Origin: Olsenella timonensis
GTDB lineage: Bacteria; Actinomycetota; Coriobacteriia; Coriobacteriales; Atopobiaceae
Reading direction: 5' to 3'
Assembly: GCF_900119915.1 (NCBI RefSeq)
Contig: NZ_LT635455.1
Coordinates: 806,001-870,000, forward strand
Length of the DNA stretch: 64,000 nucleotides
This document shows positions 1-7,427 of the stretch, piece by piece (the stretch's first letter is position 1; every line of letters begins with the position of its first letter). Under the pieces are notes generated by a model. That model was given only the letters and a program-made list of their open reading frames with translations. It searched no databases and was not told where the DNA came from. The position numbers and the translations under genes were made by a program.

Positions 1-489
1 AGTTCGCGCCGAAGGTCTTCCCGGTCTCGTCGACGTCTGGTAGATGATGATTGCGCTCGCTCGGTCGTCGAGAGGGGCAGAGGGAACGAGTTCGTCCCCG
101 ACGAGATCGAGCCGGAACTGCCCGTTCGAGTTGAAGCTATCCTTGAAAGGGGTGCTCCTGGGGCGCGTGCCCTCAGAGTCGACCTTGGCCACGGTCACTC
201 GGACGCCGCTCTCCGTGGCAAGCAGGTCCTTCCAGTGGCTCCTACCCTGACGGCCGACCGACGCCTCGAACCCCAGCGCAGAGAGTCTGCCCTTGACGGC
301 CATGGCCACGAGGTCCCTCGCGATGTGGGGAACCGAGTCCATGTCCCTCGCGTCCTCGACCGTGGACTCGACCATCTCCGCCGTCCTGTCCTCGACGGCC
401 CGCCTGATCGCCTCTACGAGTAGGGCGAGGCCATCCTCGCCCCCCAGCGCGTCAGTGACGGACTGCATGCCAGGGCTTGTCACGTTCAT
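1..489 (-). CDS. Unknown protein, C-terminus cut off by window edge
   Basis: An uninterrupted minus-strand reading frame begins with ATG at 489 and runs off the left edge, giving at least 163 residues. The start is supported by GAGG five bases upstream. The first 80 residues look helical and acidic (repeated E/D/A around LVEAIRRAVEDRT). The later part has beta-like stretches such as VRVTVAKV and ASAIIIYQ, plus the charged segment PFKDSFNSNGQFRLDL. I recognise no family. It lies just downstream of the terminator that closes the XRE operon, so it is probably transcribed separately although part of the same accessory block. In the last 60 bases another minus frame also reads plausibly, so a frameshift near the edge cannot be excluded. 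Confidence 0.55.
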   Translation of the reverse strand, partial: MNVTSPGMQSVTDALGGEDGLALLVEAIRRAVEDRTAEMVESTVEDARDMDSVPHIARDLVAMAVKGRLSALGFEASVGRQGRSHWKDLLATESGVRVTVAKVDSEGTRPRSTPFKDSFNSNGQFRLDLVGDELVPSAPLDDRASAIIIYQTSTRPGRPSART

Positions 490-549
490 GTATACCTCGC
501 TATCCGAGAAGGAATAATCGATAAGAGGATAGCAAATTATTGGCGCAAT

Positions 550-583
550 CGATAATAAAACATGAAGAAAATTTCTTCATGTT
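550..583 (-). terminator. Rho-independent terminator of the XRE accessory operon
   Basis: Arms ACATGAAGAAA and TTTCTTCATGT (560-582) form an almost perfect inverted repeat. Read on the minus strand it is followed by TTTTATTAT. It lies about 25 bases after the stop of the last gene of the operon. A protein-binding palindrome is the alternative reading, because the loop is short. Confidence 0.6.
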
Positions 584-605
584 GAGTGAGCGATCTACCT
601 GTCAC

Positions 606-788
606 CTACACCGCCCCCGTATCAGCTCCACGTTCGGCTGCCTTCCCCGAGGCCAGCGCGGCGTTGCGCGCGACGACGACAAGGGAGTGGCGGTTCTCCG
701 CCGTGGAGGCGTCGTAGCACCTCACGAGCTCCTCGCGCATGGGGTCGGCGGGCGCCGCGCGGTAGTTCGCTTGTCTCTCCAGCTCCAT
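606..788 (-). CDS. Small protein resembling the tail of XRE regulators
   Basis: This 60-residue ORF starts at ATG 788, and its start overlaps the upstream stop as TGATG, which suggests translational coupling. Its core (ELVRCYDASTAENRHSL, then an alanine-rich helix) resembles the segment after the helix-turn-helix in the first gene of the same operon (ELHRCYRSCDRERQDRLL). Many XRE regulators carry such a tail. Here it stands alone without a DNA-binding domain, so it may act as a dimerisation partner or modulator. That role is inference. The ORF is short, but it lies between the coupled upstream gene and a good terminator. Confidence 0.5.
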   Translation of the reverse strand: MELERQANYRAAPADPMREELVRCYDASTAENRHSLVVVARNAALASGKAAERGADTGAV

Positions 789-1396
789 CACAGGCCTCCC
801 GTCGCGAGACCGAGCAGGAATTCGAGCAGCTTCACGATGAGCCCTGGCGTCGCCGTGGCGAGCGCAGACATGATCTTCGAGGATATTCCAGCGAAAGAGC
901 CGCCGTCTCTCTTCGTTGCGGCTCCCTTCGCCTGGGCGAGTAGCATCTGAAGCTCCGCCTTCTGCTCCTCTGTGAGCTTCGGGTCGGCGTCAACAGCCTC
1001 GATGGCCTCGGACATCGTGACGCTCACGGTCGCGCATGCGCTCGATTTGGCGGTTGTCGTCTGCGTGGCGCTGTTGTCGACGTACACGCTCACCTGCCCC
1101 GCCACGTCACCCTCCCTGTTGCCAGTCTTGCCCTCGACCAGGTCCTCCCGGTAGAGCTCCAGCTTCTTACATAGGACTCTCAGGTCACGAGTGTTGTCGA
1201 TCTGAGGCTGCGATATGTCACTGAACCAGACACGCTGTTGGTAGCGATCAAGGCCGCTCTTGATGTCGGGAATCCTCGACGCGAACACCCCCACGATCTC
1301 CTTGACGAGTTCGGACTTCGATTGTTCTCCCGGCTGACTGGACAGCGCCTCATCTATCCGTGAGATGTAGCCATCGACGAAGTCAATCCTGCTCAC
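788..1396 (-). CDS. Unknown 202-aa protein with helical, hydrophobic C-terminus
   Basis: This is the middle gene of a three-gene coupled operon. Its start overlaps the XRE gene stop and its stop overlaps the next start. The N-terminal 90 residues look helical (FVDGYISRIDEAL, SELVKEIVGVFASRI). A Thr/Ser-rich linker (VYVDNSATQTTTAKSS) follows, then a charged coil (DPKLTEEQKAELQMLLAQAK) and a hydrophobic C-terminus (PGLIVKLLEFLLGLATGGL). The linker-coil-hydrophobic-tail layout recurs in bacterial accessory proteins of unknown function. It could suit membrane association or oligomerisation. I do not assign a function. Confidence 0.6.
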   Translation of the reverse strand: MSRIDFVDGYISRIDEALSSQPGEQSKSELVKEIVGVFASRIPDIKSGLDRYQQRVWFSDISQPQIDNTRDLRVLCKKLELYREDLVEGKTGNREGDVAGQVSVYVDNSATQTTTAKSSACATVSVTMSEAIEAVDADPKLTEEQKAELQMLLAQAKGAATKRDGGSFAGISSKIMSALATATPGLIVKLLEFLLGLATGGL

Positions 1397-1758
1397 GCCA
1401 CCTCGCCCCCTTCTGCGGGAGGTACATCACGTTCGGCCACATCCCGGCTCATGCCCGCGAAGTCGCGGGCGGTGTCGAGGAGGCGGTCCTGGCGCTCCCG
1501 GTCGCAGGAGCGGTAGCAGCGGTGGAGCTCCGCCTCGCGCGGGTCGGAGAACTCGGAGGGGTCGCGCACCGGCATACCCGCGATCTCGTCTATGGAGCAG
1601 TCGAGAAGGACGGCGCAGTTGTAGGCCTGCTCGAGAGACATCATCGCCTCTCCGCGTTCCCAAGAGCCATAGGTTCGTACTTTCACGTTAAGCCTCTCAG
1701 CGATCTCCGCTTGCTTAAGTCCTGCACGCTTCCTCATCTCCTGGAGGTGTATTTCCAT
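1393..1758 (-). CDS. XRE-family HTH transcriptional regulator
   Basis: A 121-residue protein. Residues 1-60 form a classic XRE/Cro helix-turn-helix: MRKRAGLKQAEIAERLNVKV followed by a recognition-helix region containing YGSWERGEA, then SLEQAYNCAVLLDCSIDEIAG. The C-terminal half (SDPREAELHRCYRSCDRERQ onward) is a helical tail. I chose ATG 1758 over the upstream ATG 1812 because GAAAGGAGG sits five bases before it. It is the first gene of the accessory operon and probably regulates it. The overlaps with the downstream gene indicate co-expression. The partner proteins are unknown, so this could be a toxin-antitoxin regulator, a phage-type repressor, or the switch of an uncharacterised defence unit. 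Confidence 0.8.
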   Translation of the reverse strand: MEIHLQEMRKRAGLKQAEIAERLNVKVRTYGSWERGEAMMSLEQAYNCAVLLDCSIDEIAGMPVRDPSEFSDPREAELHRCYRSCDRERQDRLLDTARDFAGMSRDVAERDVPPAEGGEVA

Positions 1759-1783
1759 CGATGCCTCCTTTCTTATGACGCAG

Positions 1784-1812
1784 ATACTACAACCAGAATG
1801 GAAGAGCCTCAA
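1784..1812 (-). promoter_or_regulatory. Predicted promoter of the XRE accessory operon
   Basis: On the minus strand, TTGAGG (1807-1812) is separated by 17 bases from TAGTAT (1784-1789). It lies 25 bases upstream of the chosen XRE start. Spacing and hexamers fit a sigma-A-type promoter. There is no experimental support. Confidence 0.5.
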
Positions 1813-1832
1813 CGAGATTGTCAGTGTTCAGT

Positions 1833-1854
1833 GGCGGTGCCGTTGGGCACCGCC
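1833..1854. terminator. 9-bp GC hairpin between serine dehydratase and XRE operon
   Basis: Arms GGCGGTGCC (1833-1841) and GGCACCGCC (1846-1854) are perfect complements around a 4-base loop. The hairpin lies about 120 bases after the serine dehydratase stop. Neither strand has a clear T-run after it, so its role as a terminator is uncertain. Confidence 0.35.
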
Positions 1855-1971
1855 CCCTTGTTGTAGCTTTCAAGCAGACTGCCGGTTTTGGCGCCATATC
1901 GGCATGATTTCTTGGTTGCGAGCGAAAAAAAGCAATAGTTTGCTCCGAGGGGCCCGCCCCGACGCTGCCGG

Positions 1972-3576
1972 CTACGCGCAGCCCCCGCACGCCGCGCACG
2001 CCGCGCGTGCCGTCGGCGCGGCCGCCAGGCCGCCGCGGGCCGTCTCGCGCAGACGCGACGGCAGGGCGTGGCCGACCTCGGCCATGGCGGCGACGACCTC
2101 GTCGAAGGGGACGAGCCAGCGCACGCCGGAGAGCGCGAGCTGGGCGCTCGAGAACGCCGCCGCCACCCCGATGGCGTTTCTCGCCTGGCAGGGGACCTCG
2201 ACGAGGCCGCCCACCGGGTCGCAGACGAGCCCCAGCAGGTTGGAGATCGCGAGGGAGGCCGCGGTGAGCGCCTGCTCGGGCGAGCCGCCGAGAAGCTCCA
2301 CGAGCGCGGCGGCCGCCATCGCCGCGGCGGAGCCGACCTCGGCCTGGCAGCCGCCCTCGGCGCCGGCAACGCACGCGTGCGTCTGGATGTTGAGGCCCAC
2401 CGCGGCTGCGCAGTAGAGGGCCGACGCGACGTCCTTCTCGCCGGCGCCCGTCGCGTCCGCCACGGCGAGCACGCAGCCGGGGACCACGCCCGCAGAGCCT
2501 GCCGTCGGGGCCGCCACGATAACGCCCATCGCGGCGGAGCGCTCGAGCACCGCCATCGCGCGGGCCACGGCGTCGGTCTGCACGGCGCCCATGAGCGCGC
2601 CCGCCCAGCGCCCTGCGCCCGCGCTCACCAGCTGTGCCTCGCCGCCGATGAAGCCGCCGAGCGAGCGGGCGGGGCGGGAGAGCGGCGCGCTCGTCTCCGC
2701 GCGCATGACCTCGATCACGCGCCTCATGGCGGCCTCGGCGCGCTCCGCCCCCGTGAGGCCCCGCTCGCGCAGCCCCATGACGCCGCCGATGGAGAGCCCG
2801 CGCTCGGCGCACGCCTCCAGCAGCTGCCCGCCGTCGTCGAAGAGCTCCTCGGCGGTGACGCCGGGCGCCGTCGCCGAGGCGGAGCCAGGGACCATGATGA
2901 ACGTGGCGAAGCTCACGTCGCGCAGCGCGCGCACCTGCGACAGCACGCCGTCGGCGGGCGCCCCGTCCGTCTCGAAGACCGAGTACGCGCGGCCGCCCTG
3001 CTCGGTGCGGTAGGTGCGACAGAAGGCGATGTTCACCTCGGCGTCCGCCAGCAGGCGCGTGAGGGAGGCGAGAAGCCCCGGGGCGTCCCGGTGCGCCACG
3101 AAGAGCGTCGCGTAGGCGCCGGTGATGTCCACGCCGACGCCGTTGACGCGGCTGATCCGGACGCGCCCGCCGCCGAGGCTCTCGCCGCGGACCTGGCAGC
3201 GCGTGCCGTCCGCGCACTCCATGTCGATGTCGACGGTGTTGGGATGCACCGAGGTGTCGTCGGGCGCAACGTCGAAGGAGACCTCGATGCCGGCCGCGCG
3301 GGCGAGGTCAAAGGCGTCGCGGATGCGCTCGTCGTCGGTGTCGAGGCCGAGGACGCCGGCCACGAGCGCCCGGTCGGTGCCGTGTCCCCGGTGGGTGTGG
3401 GCGAAGGAGTTCCACAGCGTGAAGCGCACACGCACGACGGGGCTCGCCACGAGCGAGGCCGCCACGCGCGCGCAGCGCAGGGCGCCGGCGGTGTGCGAGG
3501 AGGACGGGCCCACCATGACGGGCCCGAGCACCTCGAACGCCGAGGTCGTGGCAAGGGTCTGGGGCTTTGCTGCCAT
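1972..3576 (-). CDS. sdaA: L-serine ammonia-lyase, single chain, iron-sulfur type
   Basis: This enzyme deaminates L-serine to pyruvate and ammonia using a 4Fe-4S cluster in the cytoplasm. The 534 residues hold three parts. The beta domain (about 15-145) begins with VMVGPSSSHTAG. An ACT-like segment (about 150-225) contains DITGAYATLFVAHRDAPGLL. The alpha catalytic domain (about 240-534) contains EGGCQAEVG and DPVGGLVEVPC, both family hallmarks. The extreme C-terminus is cysteine-rich (ACAACGGCA), as expected for cluster binding. In Bacillus the beta-ACT and alpha parts are separate subunits; here they are fused. The start at 3576 has AGGAG upstream. It follows gltX on the same strand by 47 bases, with a strong hairpin between them, so co-transcription is uncertain. 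ACT domains usually sense serine or related amino acids. Confidence 0.95.
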   Translation of the reverse strand: MAAKPQTLATTSAFEVLGPVMVGPSSSHTAGALRCARVAASLVASPVVRVRFTLWNSFAHTHRGHGTDRALVAGVLGLDTDDERIRDAFDLARAAGIEVSFDVAPDDTSVHPNTVDIDMECADGTRCQVRGESLGGGRVRISRVNGVGVDITGAYATLFVAHRDAPGLLASLTRLLADAEVNIAFCRTYRTEQGGRAYSVFETDGAPADGVLSQVRALRDVSFATFIMVPGSASATAPGVTAEELFDDGGQLLEACAERGLSIGGVMGLRERGLTGAERAEAAMRRVIEVMRAETSAPLSRPARSLGGFIGGEAQLVSAGAGRWAGALMGAVQTDAVARAMAVLERSAAMGVIVAAPTAGSAGVVPGCVLAVADATGAGEKDVASALYCAAAVGLNIQTHACVAGAEGGCQAEVGSAAAMAAAALVELLGGSPEQALTAASLAISNLLGLVCDPVGGLVEVPCQARNAIGVAAAFSSAQLALSGVRWLVPFDEVVAAMAEVGHALPSRLRETARGGLAAAPTARAACAACGGCA

Positions 3577-3592
3577 GAGAGCTCCTAAGAAT

Positions 3593-3623
3593 GGGTCAAA
3601 AGGGGACTGTCCCCTTTCGACCC
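3593..3623. repeat. 31-bp palindromic hairpin between gltX and sdaA
   Basis: Left arm GGGTCAAAAGGGGAC and right arm GTCCCCTTTCGACCC pair over 15 positions with one mismatch around a single base. It begins right after the gltX stop. Palindromes of this GGGTC-A-rich-GGGGAC type recur between genes in many bacteria as REP-like elements. It could also act as a terminator or attenuator for gltX, although no T-run follows. Confidence 0.6.
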
Positions 3624-5108
3624 TTAGCCGGCGAGGGAACGGGCGCGCTCGATGCGCGGGAGGCAGTCCGCGCGCCCCACGAGCGCCATCGTCTCGCCGA
3701 GGGGAGGGCTCACCAGGTTGCCGCAGACGGCGACGCGCACCGCCTGGAACACGAGGCGCTTCTTCACGTCCAGCTGCTCGGGCAGCGCCTCGAGCGCGGC
3801 GTCGATGGCCCCCGGCGTCCAGTCGTCGGCGTCCAGCGCGTCGAGTGCCGCGTACGCGGCGTCGAGCACCGCGCCCATGCCCTCCCGGGCGAGGCCCTTG
3901 GCCACGCTCTTCTCGTCGTAGACGAGCGTGTCGGCGGTGGCAAAGACCGGTGCCGTCACCGTGACCACGTCCGCCGGGAACTTGGTGCGCGGCCGCACGA
4001 TGGCGACGAGCGCGCTCATCCAGTCCTCGTCGAACTCGGCCCCCTCGCCGACGACCCCGGCGCGGACGAGCTCCGGCAGCAGGATCTTGTCGGCGAACTC
4101 CCGGTCGCTCATCGAGCGGATGTACTCCGCCTGGATCCAGTCGAGCTTGGCGGGGTCGAAGGTCGCCGGGTTCTTGGAGACGTGGTCCAGCGAGAACTCC
4201 CGCGCCAGCACGTCGCGCGGGATGATCGTGGTCTCGCCGTCGAGCGACCAGCCGAGAAGCGCCAGGTAGTTGACAAAGGCGTCGGAGAGGTACCCCGCGT
4301 CTCGGTACTCCTCGACGTTCGTGGCGCCGTGGCGCTTGGAGAGCTTCTTGCCGTCGGCGCCCAGGATCATGGAGATGTGCGCGAAGGTGGGCACCGGCGC
4401 CCCCAGGGCCTCGTAGACGATGACCTGGCGCGGCGTGTTGGAGAGGTGGTCATCGCCGCGGATGACGTGGGTGATGCCCATCGCGGCGTCGTCCACCACG
4501 GTGGCGAAGTTGTAGGTCGGCGTGCCGTCGGTGCGCTGGATGACAAAGTCGTCGAGCTCGCGGGCCGCAAAGGTCACGTCGCCGTGGACCGCGTCGCGCA
4601 CGACGACGTCGCCGCGGTCCTCGGGCACCTTGATGCGCAGGACGTAGGGCTCTCCGGCGTCGATGCGCGCCCGAGCCTCCTCTGGGTCGAGGTCGCGGCA
4701 GCGGCGCTGGTAGCCCTGGAAGGGGTCCTTGCGGGCGCGGGCCGCCTCGCGGTCGGCGGCGAGCTGGTCGGGCGTGCAGAAGCACGGGTACGCCTTGCCC
4801 TCGTCCCACAGGCGCCGGGCGGCGGCGCGGTACATCTCGGCGCGCTCGGTCTGGAAGTAGGGGCCGAAGTCGCCGCCCACCTCGGGGCCCTCGTCCCAGT
4901 CGAGCCCCAGCCAGCGCATGGCGCGCAGGATGATCTGGGTGTTCTCCTCGGTCGAGCGCTCGGGGTCCGTGTCGTCGATGCGCAGGATGAAGACGCCGTC
5001 GTTGGCGCGGGCGAAGGCCCAGTTGTAGATCGCGGTTCGGGCGCCGCCCACATGGAGCTTGCCGGTGGGGGAGGGCGCAAAGCGAACGCGAACGGGGGTC
5101 TCGGACAT
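3624..5108 (-). CDS. gltX: Glutamate--tRNA ligase
   Basis: This class I aminoacyl-tRNA synthetase charges tRNA-Glu, and in organisms lacking GlnRS also tRNA-Gln. The 494-residue length is normal for bacterial GltX. The Rossmann start is RVRFAPSPTGKLHVGG (residues 7-22), which holds the HIGH-type motif. The second signature ADGKKLSKRHGATN lies near residue 250. Cysteines in CFCTPDQL and RRC suit the zinc-binding region of discriminating or non-discriminating forms. I chose ATG 5108 rather than the upstream frame start because homologous sequence begins at VRVRFAPSP and GAGAGG lies upstream. No gatCAB genes are in the window, so I cannot say whether it misacylates tRNA-Gln. Confidence 0.97.
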   Translation of the reverse strand: MSETPVRVRFAPSPTGKLHVGGARTAIYNWAFARANDGVFILRIDDTDPERSTEENTQIILRAMRWLGLDWDEGPEVGGDFGPYFQTERAEMYRAAARRLWDEGKAYPCFCTPDQLAADREAARARKDPFQGYQRRCRDLDPEEARARIDAGEPYVLRIKVPEDRGDVVVRDAVHGDVTFAARELDDFVIQRTDGTPTYNFATVVDDAAMGITHVIRGDDHLSNTPRQVIVYEALGAPVPTFAHISMILGADGKKLSKRHGATNVEEYRDAGYLSDAFVNYLALLGWSLDGETTIIPRDVLAREFSLDHVSKNPATFDPAKLDWIQAEYIRSMSDREFADKILLPELVRAGVVGEGAEFDEDWMSALVAIVRPRTKFPADVVTVTAPVFATADTLVYDEKSVAKGLAREGMGAVLDAAYAALDALDADDWTPGAIDAALEALPEQLDVKKRLVFQAVRVAVCGNLVSPPLGETMALVGRADCLPRIERARSLAG

Positions 5109-5148
5109 GGGGTTCCTCTCGGTGGTCCTTCTCGTCACATACGCAATC

Positions 5149-5154
5149 AGTATA
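5149..5154 (-). promoter_or_regulatory. Possible -10 element for gltX
   Basis: TATACT on the minus strand lies about 40 bases upstream of the gltX start, in the short gap after the YhgE-like gene. No convincing -35 hexamer sits at the right distance. Confidence 0.3.
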
Positions 5155-5186
5155 CCGCGCGGGCGAGAAGGACGAGGGCCCGCGGC

Positions 5187-7427
5187 TCACATGAGGCGCG
5201 TGTCCTCGAGGCGCCGCTCGAACCACGCACCGAGGCGGATGACCGGCCGGCGCACCACGAGCCCCAGCACGAGCGCCGGCGCCAGGTAGGCGAGAAGGAC
5301 TGCGAGCTCGCGCCAGTAGTCGAGCCCGTAGAGGCCAAACATCGCCGCGCGCAGGGCGCCCTCGCTGTGCACGAACGGCAGCCACTGGTAGAGCGCCTGG
5401 AACACGGGCGGCAGCATCTGCGGCGGGAAGGTGCCGCCGGAGCCCGCCACCTGGATCACCATGAGGACCACGGCCACCGCCTTGCCCACGTCACCAAAGG
5501 ACGCCGTGAGCGAGAAGATCAGGTTCACGTAGACCACCGACGACGCGACGCACGCCAGTACGAAGAGCGCCGGGTGCGCGCACTGCACGCCGAGAAACGC
5601 GAGGTCGCCGCCAGCGATGAGTGCGGCCTGCGCCACGCCCACCGCGCAGAAGAGCGCGAGCCTCCCGAGGTAGGCCCCCGCGCGCGAGCAGCCGGTCTCG
5701 GCGAGCGCGTCCTCTGATGGCGTGGCGCGCACGAGCGCGGCGAGCACCACGCCGCCGATCCAGATCGCGAGCGTCGTGTAGAACGGCGCCATGGCCGAGC
5801 CGTTGTTCTCGACCGGGTAGACCGCGGTGCGCTCCACGCTCACCGGGGAGGCCATGAACTCGGCGAGCGCGCCCGTCCCGGAGGAGAGCACGGCGCGCAG
5901 CTGGCCTGTGTCGGCCGAGTCGAGCGCCGCGCCCAGGCGCGCCCGGAGCTCGTCGAGCCCGTCGGCCGCCGCGTCGAGCTGGCCGGCGACGTCGTCCAGG
6001 GCGCCGCGGCCCGCCTCGAGTGCGCCCGCGGCGCCCGACGCGGCACCCTCGACGGAGGAGAGGGCGCCGGCGAGCCCACCCTGCACCTCATCGGCCCCAT
6101 CCGCCGCCGTGCCCACCTGGTCGGCGAGGTCCGCCAGGGTGTCGCGCGCCGTGTCGTCGTAGCTGGCCTGCGCGCCGTCGAGGGCGTCGCGCGCGTCGGC
6201 GAGAAGCCCGTCGAGCTCGCTGCGCGCGTCCTCCGCGTTCTTGGCCCCGCTCGCGAGGTCGGCTGCTGTCTGCTCGATGCCGTCCGCGAGGTCCTGCAGC
6301 TCCGCGCGGACCTCGCGGGCGGTCTCGGCGAGGCCCGCCACGAGCGAGCGGACGGCGGCCACGCGCTCGGCCCCGGCGCCTCCCTCCCCGAGGCTCGCCT
6401 GCAGCCGCGCCAGGAGGTCGTCCGCCTGGTCGAGCGAGCTCGTCAGCTCGTCGAGCGTCGCCATCTGGTCCTTGAGGGACGCGTCGGCATCCGCGAGCGC
6501 GTCCTGGACGCTGCCCTGCTGGGTCGCCGCCGTCGCAAAGGCGCCGTCAATCGCGTCCCGGACGTCGTCGAGGCTCGTCCCGGCCGACGTGAGCGCTCCC
6601 GCCACCGCATCTGACGCGTCATCGAGCGCCGTGCCGGCCCCCTCCAGCCCCTCGGCCGTCTCGCGCAGCGTCTCGCCGGCGCCTGCCGTCGGCGAGAGCG
6701 CGGCGGAGGCTGCGTCGCCGCCGGTCGTGAGCAGCTCCTCGGTGTCCGAGAGCAGCCCGGAGAGGTCGCGGGCGTCCTCGGCGGAGCCTCGGATCTGGTC
6801 GGAGGCATCCGAGACGGCCGCGGCGAGGCGCCCGGCGAGGCTCTGGACGCCTTCGTCGTCGAGCGTGCGCCCCAGCTTCTCGAGGGTCCCCGCGCCCACG
6901 GTCGTGACGGCTGAGGCAAAGCCCCGGTTGATGTCCGCGAGCACCGCGTCCTCAGCCTTGCCGGTCACGATGGCGGCGATCGCGTTGGCCTTCTCGTTCT
7001 GGTAGAAGCGCACCTGCGGGCGCTCGGGGTCGCTCGAGAGCATCGTCATGAGGTCGCGCGAGAAGTCCTCGGGCAGCACGATCGCGGCGTAGTACTCGCC
7101 CGAGCACACGCCCCCCACGGCGTCGTCGGCCGAGGTGACCACGTAGTCGATCGTGTCGGACGCCCGCAGCTCGTCGATCACGCGGTCGGCCAGGTTCACG
7201 CTCACCGGGACGAGCTCGCCGGTGTAGCCCTCGTCCTCGCTCGCCACCGCAACGCGGATGTTGTCGGTGTTGCCGTAGGGGTCCCAGCTCCCGGCGATGT
7301 TGAACCAGGCGTAGAACGACGGGACCGCTACCATGCCCACGAGCGCCACGAGCGCAACCACGTTGGCGCGCAGGTGCCGCGCGTCGCGCCGGACGAACGA
7401 GCCGACCCTTCCCAAAAACCCTCTCAT
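5187..7427 (-). CDS. YhgE/Pip family membrane protein (second of a pair)
   Basis: A 746-residue membrane protein. An N-terminal transmembrane helix (about 23-42, ending PSFYAWFNIAGSWDPYGNT) carries the YhgE/Pip signature. A long outer region of about 480 residues follows. It is rich in Ala/Asp/Leu, with repeated L-x-x-(L/A)-x-x-G-like coiled-coil spacing. The C-terminal 200 residues hold about five transmembrane helices of ABC-2 permease type. The family includes phage infection protein (Pip) of Lactococcus and relatives of the type VII secretion protein EsaA. Its substrate is generally unknown. It starts within the stop of the upstream paralogue (ATGA overlap), so the two are surely co-translated and may form a heteromer. 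The last residues form a basic cytoplasmic tail. Confidence 0.85.
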   Translation of the reverse strand: MRGFLGRVGSFVRRDARHLRANVVALVALVGMVAVPSFYAWFNIAGSWDPYGNTDNIRVAVASEDEGYTGELVPVSVNLADRVIDELRASDTIDYVVTSADDAVGGVCSGEYYAAIVLPEDFSRDLMTMLSSDPERPQVRFYQNEKANAIAAIVTGKAEDAVLADINRGFASAVTTVGAGTLEKLGRTLDDEGVQSLAGRLAAAVSDASDQIRGSAEDARDLSGLLSDTEELLTTGGDAASAALSPTAGAGETLRETAEGLEGAGTALDDASDAVAGALTSAGTSLDDVRDAIDGAFATAATQQGSVQDALADADASLKDQMATLDELTSSLDQADDLLARLQASLGEGGAGAERVAAVRSLVAGLAETAREVRAELQDLADGIEQTAADLASGAKNAEDARSELDGLLADARDALDGAQASYDDTARDTLADLADQVGTAADGADEVQGGLAGALSSVEGAASGAAGALEAGRGALDDVAGQLDAAADGLDELRARLGAALDSADTGQLRAVLSSGTGALAEFMASPVSVERTAVYPVENNGSAMAPFYTTLAIWIGGVVLAALVRATPSEDALAETGCSRAGAYLGRLALFCAVGVAQAALIAGGDLAFLGVQCAHPALFVLACVASSVVYVNLIFSLTASFGDVGKAVAVVLMVIQVAGSGGTFPPQMLPPVFQALYQWLPFVHSEGALRAAMFGLYGLDYWRELAVLLAYLAPALVLGLVVRRPVIRLGAWFERRLEDTRLM

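Noticed and set aside
3591-5717. Long plus-strand ORF of 708 codons opposite gltX
   Set aside because: It is antisense to gltX and the YhgE gene, is full of His/Arg/Gly/Val runs, and has no domain. GC-rich codon bias keeps such shadow frames open.
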